Source: Orlajensenia sp037404875
Lineage (GTDB): Bacteria > Actinomycetota > Actinomycetes > Actinomycetales > Microbacteriaceae
Reading direction: 5' to 3'
Length of the DNA stretch: 64,000 nucleotides
Assembly: GCF_037404875.1 (NCBI RefSeq)
Contig: NZ_JBBELO010000011.1
Location: 62,001-126,000 of the forward strand
Of the stretch, positions 51,328-59,568 are shown piece after piece (the first letter of the stretch is position 1; each line of letters opens with the position of its first letter). The notes beneath the pieces are model-generated. The model did not search any database and had not been told where the DNA came from. It saw only the letters and a list, made by a program, of their open reading frames with translations. The position numbers and the translations under genes are program-made.

Positions 51328-52158
51328 TTAATACCTCAGATGTGTCACGTCGCCGGCAGCCACGGCCAGCGTCTGGCCGTTCTCACGGTTGACGACGACC
51401 AGCCGGCCGTCCGAATCGATCTCCACCGCGGTTCCGTAGAGCTCCGAACCGCCCGGCAACTCCACCCGCACCTCGGCTGCGAGGGTGCCGCACACCCGGG
51501 TCACCGCGGCATGGATGCCGCTCGCGAACGGGTCGCCGTCGGCGGCGACGAAACGCTCGTACAGCTCGCGGAACCGACCCAGGTAACCCGCGAGCACGAC
51601 GTCGGGATCGGGCGCCTCTCCCGTCGCCAGCAGGATCGACGTCGAGGTCAGGGTGGGCAGGTCGTGCTCGTCGAGCGCGAGGTTGAGTCCGGCGCCCATC
51701 ACGACACCCTGGCCGCCGGGAAGCAGTTCGGCGAGGATGCCGCAGACCTTGTAGCCCGCGATGAGCACGTCGTTCGGCCACTTCAGCTCCACGGGCAGCT
51801 CCGCCGTCGTGCCGTCCTCCACATCCGTGCGTGCGTGCTCGAACGGCGCCACGACGTCGTGGATCGCGCCGGTGAGGGCGGCGCCGGCGATGAGCGGCAG
51901 CCAGCCGAAACGCTCGACGGAGAGCCCGGCGGGGCGCAGCAGCACCGAGGTTGCCAGCGACTTGCCTTCCGGCGCCATCCAGGTGCGACCGAGCCGCCCG
52001 CGCCCCATGGTCTGGTTGTCGGTGACCAGCACGGAGAAGTCGCCCCACGCGGATGCGTCGACCCCGATCGCCCGCTCGACGAGCTCGTCGTTGGTCGACG
52101 CCGCCTCATCGAGGAACTCGAACCGCGAGACCCGGTCGCGACTGCGCGAGAAATCCAT
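51328..52158 (-). CDS. birA: Biotin--[acetyl-CoA-carboxylase] ligase
   Basis: This 276-residue enzyme attaches biotin to the carrier domain of the acyl-CoA carboxylase alpha subunit encoded at 59569-61335. It has STNDEL, the biotinyl-AMP loop GRGRLGRTW, ELKWPNDVLIAGYKVCGIL, and a C-terminal SH3-like domain. There is no N-terminal helix-turn-helix, so it is a class I ligase without repressor function. It is divergent from the carboxylase beta gene, as in M. tuberculosis. Confidence 0.95.
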   Translation of the reverse strand: MDFSRSRDRVSRFEFLDEAASTNDELVERAIGVDASAWGDFSVLVTDNQTMGRGRLGRTWMAPEGKSLATSVLLRPAGLSVERFGWLPLIAGAALTGAIHDVVAPFEHARTDVEDGTTAELPVELKWPNDVLIAGYKVCGILAELLPGGQGVVMGAGLNLALDEHDLPTLTSTSILLATGEAPDPDVVLAGYLGRFRELYERFVAADGDPFASGIHAAVTRVCGTLAAEVRVELPGGSELYGTAVEIDSDGRLVVVNRENGQTLAVAAGDVTHLRY

Positions 52159-52304
52159 GGGAGACCTCCTGTCCGGTTCAGGTTAGCGGGCATCGCGGCG
52201 CTCCGTCCGCAGATGTCGCCGGCACCGGCGATCGGAGGTGATCACGAGGGATCGGGCGAATGTTTGTAGGCATCCGTCAACGGGGCGGCCGCGAGTGCCC
52301 GGGC

Positions 52305-52310
52305 TAGGCT
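52305..52310 (+). promoter_or_regulatory. Leaderless-type -10 box for the carboxylase beta gene
   Basis: TAGGCT lies 7 nt before GTG 52318. The carboxylase alpha gene has the same TAGGCT hexamer 8 nt before its ATG, suggesting matched expression. Confidence 0.5.
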
Positions 52311-52317
52311 GAATCGC

Positions 52318-53922
52318 GTGACTGTGAACACCCCCGCCACGGAGCCCGACATGTCGACGACAGCCGGCAAGCTCGCCGACCTCAAGAACCGCTACCACGA
52401 GGCCGTCACGGCGAGCGGCGAGGCGGCCATCGAGAAGCAGCATGCCAAGGGCAAGATGACCGCCCGTGAGCGCATCGACCAGCTGCTCGACGCCGGCTCG
52501 TTCGTCGAGCTCGACGAGTACGTGCGCCACCGCACGCACGCCTTCGGCATGGAGGCCAAGCGGCCCTACGGCGACTCCGTAGTCACCGGGGTCGGCACGG
52601 TGCACGGTCGCCAGGTCGCCGTGTTCGCCCAGGACTTCACCATCTTCGGCGGCTCGCTCGGCGAGGTGGCCGGCGAGAAGATCATCAAGGTCATGGAACT
52701 CGCCCTGAAGACCGGCGTTCCGCTCATCGGCATCCTCGACTCCGGCGGCGCGCGCATCCAGGAGGGCGTGGTGGCCCTCGGCAAGTACGGCGAGATCTTC
52801 CGGCTCAACACCAAGGCCTCCGGCGTCATCCCGCAGATCTCGATCGTCTGCGGTCCCGCGGCAGGTGGAGCGGTGTACTCCCCGGCCCTCACCGACTTCG
52901 TCGTCATGGTCGACAAGACCAGCCAGATGTTCGTGACCGGTCCCGACGTCATCAAGACGGTGACCGGTGAAGACGTCGGCATGGAGGAGCTGGGCGGCGC
53001 GCTCACCCACAACAAGATCTCGGGAGTGGCGCACTACCTCGCGAGCGACGAGTCCGACGCACTGGACTACGTGCGCACCCTGCTCGGCTTCCTGCCCGAC
53101 AACAACCTCTCCGACCCGCCGGCCTACGAGAGCGAGGCCGAGCTCGAGGTGACGGATGCCGACCGCAAGCTCAACACCCTCATCCCCGACTCCCCCAACC
53201 AGCCCTACGACATCCGCACGGCCATCGAGAGCATCGTCGACGGGGGCGACTTCCTCGAGGTGCAGCCTCTGTTCGCGCCGAACATCGTGATCGGCTTCGG
53301 CCGCGTCGAGGGTCGCTCGGTCGGCATCATCGCCAACCAGCCCAACGCGATGGCGGGAACCCTCAACATCGACGCGGGCGAGAAGGCGGCTCGCTTCGTG
53401 CGCTTCTGCGACGCCTTCTCCATTCCCATCGTCACGCTCGTCGACGTACCCGGCTACCTGCCGGGCACCGACCAGGAATGGACGGGCGTCATCCGGCGTG
53501 GCGCGAAGCTGCTCTACGCCTACGCGGAGGCCACGGTTCCCCTCGTCACCGTCATCCTGCGCAAGGCGTACGGCGGCGCCTACATCGTCATGGGCTCCAA
53601 GCAGCTCGGCGCCGACATCAACCTGGCCTGGCCGACCGCGGAGATCGCGGTGATGGGCGGCCAGGGCGCCGTCAACATCCTCTACCGGGGCGAGATCAAG
53701 CGCGCCGAGGAGGCGGGAGAAGACGTCGCCGCCGTGCGCACCAAGCTCGCGAACGAGTACACCTACAACGTCGCCTCGCCCTTCCTCGCGGCAGAACGCG
53801 GCGAGCTCGACGGCATCATCGAGCCCGCCGGCACACGGGTCGCGATCACGAAGGCGCTGCGTGCCCTGCGCACGAAGCGGGCGAGCCTGCCCGCCAAGAA
53901 GCACGGGAACATCCCGCTGTGA
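52318..53922 (+). CDS. accD: Acyl-CoA (propionyl/acetyl-CoA) carboxylase beta subunit
   Basis: This 534-residue carboxyltransferase has two crotonase-like halves: GGSLGEVAGEKIIKVMELAL with DSGGARIQEGVVALG in the N-terminal half, and FVRFCDAFSIPIVTLVDVPGYLPG with VILRKAYGGAYIVMGSK in the C-terminal half. It transfers CO2 from carboxybiotin to acetyl- or propionyl-CoA. GTG 52318 was preferred because of the -10 box 7 nt before it; ATG 52351 is an alternative. It corresponds to AccD5 by neighbourhood, with birA divergent and accE coupled. Confidence 0.95.
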   Translation: MTVNTPATEPDMSTTAGKLADLKNRYHEAVTASGEAAIEKQHAKGKMTARERIDQLLDAGSFVELDEYVRHRTHAFGMEAKRPYGDSVVTGVGTVHGRQVAVFAQDFTIFGGSLGEVAGEKIIKVMELALKTGVPLIGILDSGGARIQEGVVALGKYGEIFRLNTKASGVIPQISIVCGPAAGGAVYSPALTDFVVMVDKTSQMFVTGPDVIKTVTGEDVGMEELGGALTHNKISGVAHYLASDESDALDYVRTLLGFLPDNNLSDPPAYESEAELEVTDADRKLNTLIPDSPNQPYDIRTAIESIVDGGDFLEVQPLFAPNIVIGFGRVEGRSVGIIANQPNAMAGTLNIDAGEKAARFVRFCDAFSIPIVTLVDVPGYLPGTDQEWTGVIRRGAKLLYAYAEATVPLVTVILRKAYGGAYIVMGSKQLGADINLAWPTAEIAVMGGQGAVNILYRGEIKRAEEAGEDVAAVRTKLANEYTYNVASPFLAAERGELDGIIEPAGTRVAITKALRALRTKRASLPAKKHGNIPL

Positions 53923-54158
53923 GCATAGAGTCCTCACCCGAGAGCTTCGACCCGGCTGCCCTGCGTTTTCGCACGGCTCGGGTGTCCGCCGAGGAGACGG
54001 CCGCCATCACGGCGGTTCTCGACTCGCTGCTTCGCGAGGAGTCGGAGCACGCCCGCCAGGTGAACGAGGCCGGCGTTTCGGCCTGGCAGCGCAGCCAGCG
54101 CTCCCTGCGAGCGCCACTCACACCGGGCCCCGGCCGGTGGCGGGGCTTCGACGCCTGA
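53919..54158 (+). CDS. accE: Acyl-CoA carboxylase epsilon subunit
   Basis: This 79-residue protein starts at a GTG overlapping the beta-subunit stop (GTGA). It contains the epsilon-subunit helix (RVSAEETAAITAVLDSLLREE) and the C-terminal WQRSQRSLRAPLTPGPGRWRGF, the pattern of actinobacterial AccE. The subunit stabilises and activates the alpha-beta carboxylase complex. Its size is normal for the family. Confidence 0.9.
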   Translation: MSIESSPESFDPAALRFRTARVSAEETAAITAVLDSLLREESEHARQVNEAGVSAWQRSQRSLRAPLTPGPGRWRGFDA

Positions 54159-54367
54159 CGCGGCGGTCTGCGGACTTCCTCGCACCGCCTGATCCGGTTG
54201 TACCCCGGGAACGCCGGCATGCGGACATCCGAGTCGCATTTGGCGCGCGATCGGCCGTTCCCCTTCGCCGGCATCCGCCTGTCCTGTCCCCCGAAGTGAT
54301 GACTTTCGTCCGCCATGAGGCTCCGGCACTATAAGTCGTGCAGGTGTTCCTTTGAACACCGCCCGCG

Positions 54368-54396
54368 GTCCGCCGACCAGGGTAAGCACGGCGGAC
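54368..54396. terminator. Inverted repeat downstream of accE
   Basis: GTCCGCCG and CGGCGGAC form a perfect 8-bp stem with a 13-nt loop. It lies in a 382-bp region (54159-54540) between accE and the convergent kinase-like gene, in which no gene is visible. No U-run follows. Confidence 0.35.
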
Positions 54397-54449
54397 GTGT
54401 TGGGGGCGAGTCAAGGTGATATTCGGGTTATCGCTTTGACTCGGATTCC

Positions 54450-54482
54450 GAAGGGGAGCTGGTCTCGGATCGGCTCCCCTTC
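54450..54482. terminator. Strong hairpin, possible bidirectional terminator
   Basis: GAAGGGGAGC (54450-54459) pairs perfectly with GCTCCCCTTC (54473-54482) around a 13-nt loop. It sits between convergent transcription units, 58 bp from the kinase-like stop, and could serve both strands. A poor T-run follows on either side. Confidence 0.5.
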
Positions 54483-54540
54483 GTCATCCCCTTCGAGCTT
54501 GGTGTCTATTCGGAAGCGTCCCATCCTGCTCCGGGGATCG

Positions 54541-55569
54541 TCATCCCGCAGCGGGCTCGTCGACGCGCGGGATCTCCAGCCAGAGGGCCAGCTCGTCGTC
54601 TGCGTCGTCGGCGCCGAGTGCCGCCGCCGTCGCATCCACGCGTCGGCCGACGACCGTCACGGCCGCGGGCGAGTCCCCCGCGACGCTGCGCACGATGATG
54701 TTCTCGGCGTCCGTTCCGGCGATCGCCGCGCTCAACCGGGAACGGATGCGCACCCGCTCGCCCTCGGGGAGGTCGTCCAGGCCGCCTTCGTCGAGCAGCA
54801 GCACTGAGGCACCGCGCTCCCTGGCCGTACGCACCGCAGCGCGCACCCCGTCGTCGAGGAGCATCCGCCCGCGGATCTCATCGCGGATCGCCGCCTCCAG
54901 CCTGCGGCAGGTGGCCCGTTGCGCCTCGTCGAGCTCGCCGCCCGTCTCGACCACCCGCTGCAGCATCGGCGCAGCCAGCCGTCGCGTCTGCTCGAGCCGT
55001 CGCGTGCGCTCGTTGACGCGGGCATCCTGAGCGGCCTGCCACTGCGCCGCCTCCCGTTGAGCGACCGCGAAGCTCTGCGCCTCGCGGCCGGCGCGCGCCA
55101 CGGTGCTCACGCCGACATGGGCGATCGCGACCCAGACCACACTGCCGACGACCCCGAGGCGGCCGAGGGCCTCTGGTCCGGCCCACACGAGGGTCTGCAG
55201 GCAGAGGAAGAGCACTCCGGTCCAGGCGAACACCAGCCGGCCTCGCACGGCCGTGATGGTCATGAGCGTGCCCACGGCCGCCACGTACCAGGTCGCGTAG
55301 CCGTTGCTCGCGGCGGGGTCGAGCGCCGCCGTGACGACGAGGGGCAGGATGACGCTCACCGCCAGCACGAACGCGGCAATCCACGTGGGCATCCGCCCCT
55401 GGCGGGGGTTCCACAGGCTGAGCACGGTGGCGGCGATGTAGAGCCCGATCGAGACGATGGTGGGCCACGGCGTCGACGGGGTGTCGAGCGAGGACAGCCC
55501 GAGAACCACGTGATAGGCCGAGAAGACCACCGCGAGGGCGAGGATGGCGACGCGCGGAATGGTGATCAC
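54541..55569 (-). CDS. Membrane protein with kinase-like coiled-coil C-terminus
   Basis: This is 342 residues from GTG 55569, which overlaps the stop of the histidine kinase. Five or six membrane helices occupy residues 1-155, then a coiled coil at 160-215 and a soluble domain at 216-338. The piece TCRRLEAAIRDEIRGRMLLDDGVRAAV resembles the region after the H-box in NarL-type sensor kinases, but no H-box His, N-box or glycine boxes are visible. It may be a degenerate kinase that modulates its neighbours. Function unknown. Confidence 0.75.
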   Translation of the reverse strand: MITIPRVAILALAVVFSAYHVVLGLSSLDTPSTPWPTIVSIGLYIAATVLSLWNPRQGRMPTWIAAFVLAVSVILPLVVTAALDPAASNGYATWYVAAVGTLMTITAVRGRLVFAWTGVLFLCLQTLVWAGPEALGRLGVVGSVVWVAIAHVGVSTVARAGREAQSFAVAQREAAQWQAAQDARVNERTRRLEQTRRLAAPMLQRVVETGGELDEAQRATCRRLEAAIRDEIRGRMLLDDGVRAAVRTARERGASVLLLDEGGLDDLPEGERVRIRSRLSAAIAGTDAENIIVRSVAGDSPAAVTVVGRRVDATAAALGADDADDELALWLEIPRVDEPAAG

Positions 55570-56798
55570 GATTGCGCCTCCGCCGGCCACTCGAGCTCCA
55601 CCGTCGTTCCCTCGCCCGGTGCGGACGCAACCCGTGCACGGCCGCCGACGCTCGCCATCCGTTCCCGCACCGAGACGCGCAGGCCCAGGCGGCCCGCGGG
55701 AACGGAACCGGGGTCGAAACCGACGCCGTCGTCGCGCACGACGATGCGGCAGCCGCGATCCGTGCCGCTGAGCGTCACCGACCGGTTCACCCGCCGTCCC
55801 TGCGATCCTGCGTGCTGCAGGCTGTTGACGACGGCCTGCACCGCGGCGGAGAAGAGCACCTCGAGCACTTCCGCGGGCAGCACCCGGTCGTCGATGTCGT
55901 GCACCCGCAGCGTGACCTGTTCGGCGATGGATGCCCCGGTGGCCCGCAAACGCCGGGCGAGCTCGCTCACCGGCAGCACGTCGGTCACCGCTGCCTCGGG
56001 TTCCGGGTCCAGACGGGCGAGGGCGGAGGCCGCCATCGCGGTCGCGAGTCGGCGCTGCTCCGGCGTCTCCGCGTTGGCCGCGGCCAGCAGGGTCGTCAGC
56101 ACGCTGTCGTGCACGAGCGCATCCACGCGCACGCGCTCGATGTCGATGGCGTTCTGGCGCACGGCCGCCTCGTACTGGGCGAGGGCTGCGCCCTGCGCCG
56201 CGTCGACGGCCGCCGCGGCCTGTTGCAGGGAGACCACGATGATGAGCACCGCGGCCCCGAGGATGACGGCGTACACCGTATCGAGGCTGAGTCGGCCGAG
56301 ATCGGCTTGGCCGCCCGCGGGAAGTGCCCGCACCACGGCGTACAGCACCGGCGCGACGACGACATAGGCCGAGGCGATCGGGAGTCGGAAGCCCATCGCC
56401 GCATTGGCGGAGGCGACCGTCAGCAGGAACCACACCCATGGCCGCTCGCCCTCGAGCGCCGAAGGATCGGACACGACGAGGGGCCACGCGAGCTCCACGA
56501 GCAGGAAGACGATGGCGAACCCGGCGAAGACGGTACGGATTCCGCGGTCGACGACGCTCGAGACGGCGACGACCACGATGCCGCCGAAGACCGCTCCGGC
56601 GAGGATGAGGCCCCATGGATCGATGAAAGCCGGAAGCTGGCCGATCATCACCGGCAAGGTCTGCAGGCCGAAGAGCAGGCCGGATGCGGCGATCGCCCGC
56701 GAGAGCGCGAGCCGGATGCTGCGCGTGGAGAGCGGCATCCGCCTCTCGGGCAGCGTCAGGGCTGCGGGAGGACGGGCCGCGCTCGCCTCAGCGCTCAT
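55566..56798 (-). CDS. Two-component sensor histidine kinase
   Basis: This 410-residue membrane kinase has about six hydrophobic segments in residues 25-180 and a coiled coil to about 205. The phosphoacceptor region is ALVHDSVLTTLLAA, followed by a HATPase domain with VNSLQHAGSQ as N-box, VRDDGVGFDPGS as G1 and GRLGLRVSVRERM and APGEGTTVELEW as G2/F-type boxes. It overlaps the response-regulator gene by 11 bp. The signal sensed is unknown. The three genes sit between accE and maf, where M. tuberculosis has none of this type. Confidence 0.92.
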   Translation of the reverse strand: MSAEASAARPPAALTLPERRMPLSTRSIRLALSRAIAASGLLFGLQTLPVMIGQLPAFIDPWGLILAGAVFGGIVVVAVSSVVDRGIRTVFAGFAIVFLLVELAWPLVVSDPSALEGERPWVWFLLTVASANAAMGFRLPIASAYVVVAPVLYAVVRALPAGGQADLGRLSLDTVYAVILGAAVLIIVVSLQQAAAAVDAAQGAALAQYEAAVRQNAIDIERVRVDALVHDSVLTTLLAAANAETPEQRRLATAMAASALARLDPEPEAAVTDVLPVSELARRLRATGASIAEQVTLRVHDIDDRVLPAEVLEVLFSAAVQAVVNSLQHAGSQGRRVNRSVTLSGTDRGCRIVVRDDGVGFDPGSVPAGRLGLRVSVRERMASVGGRARVASAPGEGTTVELEWPAEAQS

Positions 56799-57459
56799 CC
56801 GCGGGATCGTGATCGAGTCCGGGCAGGATGCCGTCTTCGACGGCGCGCCGAAGCAGGTCCACCTTTGTCGGCGCCGGCCGACCCACCTCGACGTACTTCA
56901 CCCGCACCCGGTCGAGGTATTCCCGCGCGGTCGAGTGGGCGATTCCGAGTTGCGTCGCGACGACCTTCAGCGGCAGGCCCGATGCGTAGAGGTGCAGCAC
57001 GTCGCGCTCGCGTCGACCCAGCGCGGCCTTGGCGAAGTCGGCGTCAGCGTCGATCGCGCTCGCCCACTCGAGGTTGTTGAGCACGTCGCCCCGCGCCACG
57101 GTGGCGATGGCGGCGATGACGGCCGACATCGGCGCGGACTTGGGGATCACGCCCGCCGCGCCGGCGGCGAGCGCCTCACGCACACTGGCGGCCCGGTCGG
57201 CGATGGAGTGCACGAGCACCGCCGCGCCCGTGGCCTGGGCCGCCTTGACGTTGTCGGTGACCCGGGAGCCGTCGCCGAGCGACAGGTCGAGCACGACGAC
57301 GTCGCAGGGAGTTCCAAGCACGTGGTCGAGCAGCTCGCTCGCGTGCGCCGTCGTGAAGATGACCTCGTGACCGGCGGCCTCGCAGGCCGCCTTCAGCCCG
57401 AGCACCACCGACTCGTGGTCGTCGACGATCGCGACGTGGATGGGATCGCTGGCTGTCAC
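56788..57459 (-). CDS. NarL/LuxR-type response regulator
   Basis: This is 223 residues from GTG 57459, which has GAGGAA upstream. The receiver domain has VAIVDDHESVV (acid pocket), VVVLDLSLGDGS (phospho-Asp) and IPKSAP (Lys). The C-terminal LuxR-like helix-turn-helix is LGRRERDVLHLYASGLPLKVVATQLGIAHSTAREYLDRVRVKY. It is phosphorylated by the adjacent kinase and binds DNA as a dimer; targets are unknown. Confidence 0.93.
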   Translation of the reverse strand: MTASDPIHVAIVDDHESVVLGLKAACEAAGHEVIFTTAHASELLDHVLGTPCDVVVLDLSLGDGSRVTDNVKAAQATGAAVLVHSIADRAASVREALAAGAAGVIPKSAPMSAVIAAIATVARGDVLNNLEWASAIDADADFAKAALGRRERDVLHLYASGLPLKVVATQLGIAHSTAREYLDRVRVKYVEVGRPAPTKVDLLRRAVEDGILPGLDHDPADER

Positions 57460-57505
57460 AGGGGTTTCCTCGCTCGCTGGTGATCCCACACTATTGCGGG
57501 TGCGC

Positions 57506-58810
57506 TCACGCGCGGGCGAAGCTCGCGACGGCCTCGAGGTGGTGGGTGTTCGGGAACAGGTCGAAAGCACGGATGCGACGCAACTCGTAGCCGCGCTCGC
57601 GCAGCAGCCCGGTGTCCCGGGCGAGGGCGACAGGATCGCAGGCGACGTAGACGAGCTGCCGCGGAGCGAGTTCGGCCAGGGCATCGACGACCTGGCGGCC
57701 CGCGCCCGATCGGGGTGGGTCGAGCACGACGGTGCCATCGCGCAGCCTCCCGCGCTCGGAGGCGCCGGCCGTCTGCAGCAGGCGCGCCAGGTAGTGATCG
57801 ACGCGGGCGGTGACGGCGCCCGCCCCGATCCAGTCGGCGAGGTTCTCCCCGGCGTGATCGGTCGCTCGCGCGTCGCTCTCGACGCTCGTGATGCGCGTCC
57901 CTGGCCCGAATCGGTCGCCCACGGCCGCGGCCAGCAGGCCGACCCCGCCGTAGAGGTCGAGATTGGCGGCTCCCGGTTCGAAGTCCTCGACGTCGATGGC
58001 CTGTTGCACCGCATCCGTCAACGTCTGCGCGGCGCGCGCGTGCACCTGCCAGAATCCACCGAGCTCGAGCGCGAAGCGACGCTCGCCGACGCGTTCGTAC
58101 GTCGTCTGCGGCGGGATGCGCTTGGGCTTGCCACGGCGATCACGTCCGACCGGGATCACCGTCGGGGAGCCATCGCTCGGGGCGATGAGCTCCACGTGGG
58201 CGACCCCCGGAAAGGCCTGTCGCAGCGGTGCGATGCCGGCGATGGCGGGATGTGCGAGCGGCAACGACTCGACGCCGACGACGTGGTGCGAGCGCGCCGC
58301 GAACGGCCCGACCTCCCCGCGCTCCCCGACCTGCAGCCGCACTCGGGTGCGCCAGCCGGCCCCGTTGCGCGCGGCATCCTCACCGACGCCCTCCGGAGGC
58401 TGGACGGCCTCCACCTGCAGGTCGCTGCTGAAGCGGGCCATGCGCTGCAGCGCATCCGTGAGCACCTGGCGCTTCAGTTCCCGCTGGTGCTCCAGCTCGA
58501 TGTGGCCGAACTCCGCACCGCCCGCGCGCTCGTGGGGCGGCCGCTCGATGGATGCCTCGCGCCAGAGGTGGGCGCGCCGCTGCGGCGCTGCCTGGAGTAC
58601 CTCGAGGGTCTCCGCACGCCAGAAGCTCTCGTGCCGGTTCTCGGTGACGCGCGCCAGGACGCGCTCTCCGGGAAGGGTGTCGGCGACGAAGACGACCCGT
58701 CCCTCGTGGCGGGCGATGAAGACGCCGCCGTGGGCTACGTTGGTGACGTCGAGCTCGATGTCGCGGGCGTTCTCCGCTGGAGCAGTGCTGGCGTTCGAGT
58801 TCGCGGCCAT
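57506..58810 (-). CDS. RNA (uracil-C5) methyltransferase, TrmA/RlmD family
   Basis: This is 434 residues from ATG 58810. An N-terminal TRAM domain (ELDVTNVAHGGVFIARHEGRVVFV) is followed by the SAM-binding domain with LDLYGGVGLLAAAVG, VLDPPRSGAGRQVVDAL and the catalytic-Cys motif YVACDPVALARD. It methylates uridine at C5 in tRNA or rRNA; which one cannot be told. The iron-sulfur Cys set of RlmD is not visible. It is divergent from maf, and the alternative start ATG 58828 leaves just 14 bp between the genes. Confidence 0.92.
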   Translation of the reverse strand: MAANSNASTAPAENARDIELDVTNVAHGGVFIARHEGRVVFVADTLPGERVLARVTENRHESFWRAETLEVLQAAPQRRAHLWREASIERPPHERAGGAEFGHIELEHQRELKRQVLTDALQRMARFSSDLQVEAVQPPEGVGEDAARNGAGWRTRVRLQVGERGEVGPFAARSHHVVGVESLPLAHPAIAGIAPLRQAFPGVAHVELIAPSDGSPTVIPVGRDRRGKPKRIPPQTTYERVGERRFALELGGFWQVHARAAQTLTDAVQQAIDVEDFEPGAANLDLYGGVGLLAAAVGDRFGPGTRITSVESDARATDHAGENLADWIGAGAVTARVDHYLARLLQTAGASERGRLRDGTVVLDPPRSGAGRQVVDALAELAPRQLVYVACDPVALARDTGLLRERGYELRRIRAFDLFPNTHHLEAVASFARA

Positions 58811-58842
58811 CCTTCGAGCATTCCACATGGGAGCGCCAACGC

Positions 58843-59481
58843 ATGCGTCTCTACCTCGCCTCGACCTCCCCCGCCCGGCTCGCCACCCTGCGGGCCGCGG
58901 GCATCGAGCCCGTCCCGATCTCCCCGCACGTCGACGAAGAGGGGCTGGTGGCCGCTGTGGAGGAACGTGAGGCACGCCGGCTGGGGGCGGCCGAGATGGT
59001 GGAACTGCTCGCCCGGGCGAAGGCCGAGGCCATTCTCGGCCGTCGGGTTGACGACGAGCCGATCGAAGGGCTCATCCTGGGCGGCGACTCCGCGTTCCTC
59101 TTCGACGGAGAGATCTACGGCAAGCCGCATCTGCCCGAGGTGGCCCGCGAACGCTGGCTGCGCCAGAGTGGTCGCAGCGGGGAGCTCTACTCGGGGCACT
59201 GGCTGATCGACCACCGCGGCGGGCAGCCGGGAGCGGCATCCGGCGCCGTCGCATCGGCCCGGGTGAGTTTCGCGGAGCTCGACGAGTTCGAGATCGACGC
59301 CTACATCGCCAGCGGGGAACCGCTGAAGGTCGCCGGCGCCTTCACGATCGACAGCCTGGGCGGTCCGTTCATCCGATCGGTGGAGGGCGACCCCTCGACC
59401 GTGATCGGCCTCTCGCTCTCGACACTGCGCGACCTCGTGCGAGGCGTCGGCGTCGAGTGGACCACCCTCTGGAACCGGTGA
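58843..59481 (+). CDS. maf: Maf family nucleoside triphosphate pyrophosphatase
   Basis: This 212-residue protein has the Maf signature LYLASTSPARLATLRAAG, the acidic ILGGDSAFLF motif, GKPHLPEVARE and DSLGGPFIRSVEGDPSTVIGLSL. Maf enzymes hydrolyse non-canonical or canonical nucleotides and are linked to division arrest. It sits between the carboxylase beta/epsilon genes and the alpha gene, as in M. tuberculosis (Rv3282). Confidence 0.95.
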   Translation: MRLYLASTSPARLATLRAAGIEPVPISPHVDEEGLVAAVEEREARRLGAAEMVELLARAKAEAILGRRVDDEPIEGLILGGDSAFLFDGEIYGKPHLPEVARERWLRQSGRSGELYSGHWLIDHRGGQPGAASGAVASARVSFAELDEFEIDAYIASGEPLKVAGAFTIDSLGGPFIRSVEGDPSTVIGLSLSTLRDLVRGVGVEWTTLWNR

Positions 59482-59554
59482 GGTTGTAGGTAGTCGAAGC
59501 ACTTGGGGACTTCTTTTGTGGACGGCCGCCTAAAGCCGGGTAGCCGCGCGTCCG

Positions 59555-59560
59555 TAGGCT
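59555..59560 (+). promoter_or_regulatory. Leaderless-type -10 box for the carboxylase alpha gene
   Basis: TAGGCT lies 8 nt before ATG 59569. No ribosome-binding site is evident between. Confidence 0.45.
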
Positions 59561-59568
59561 GGTGAATC

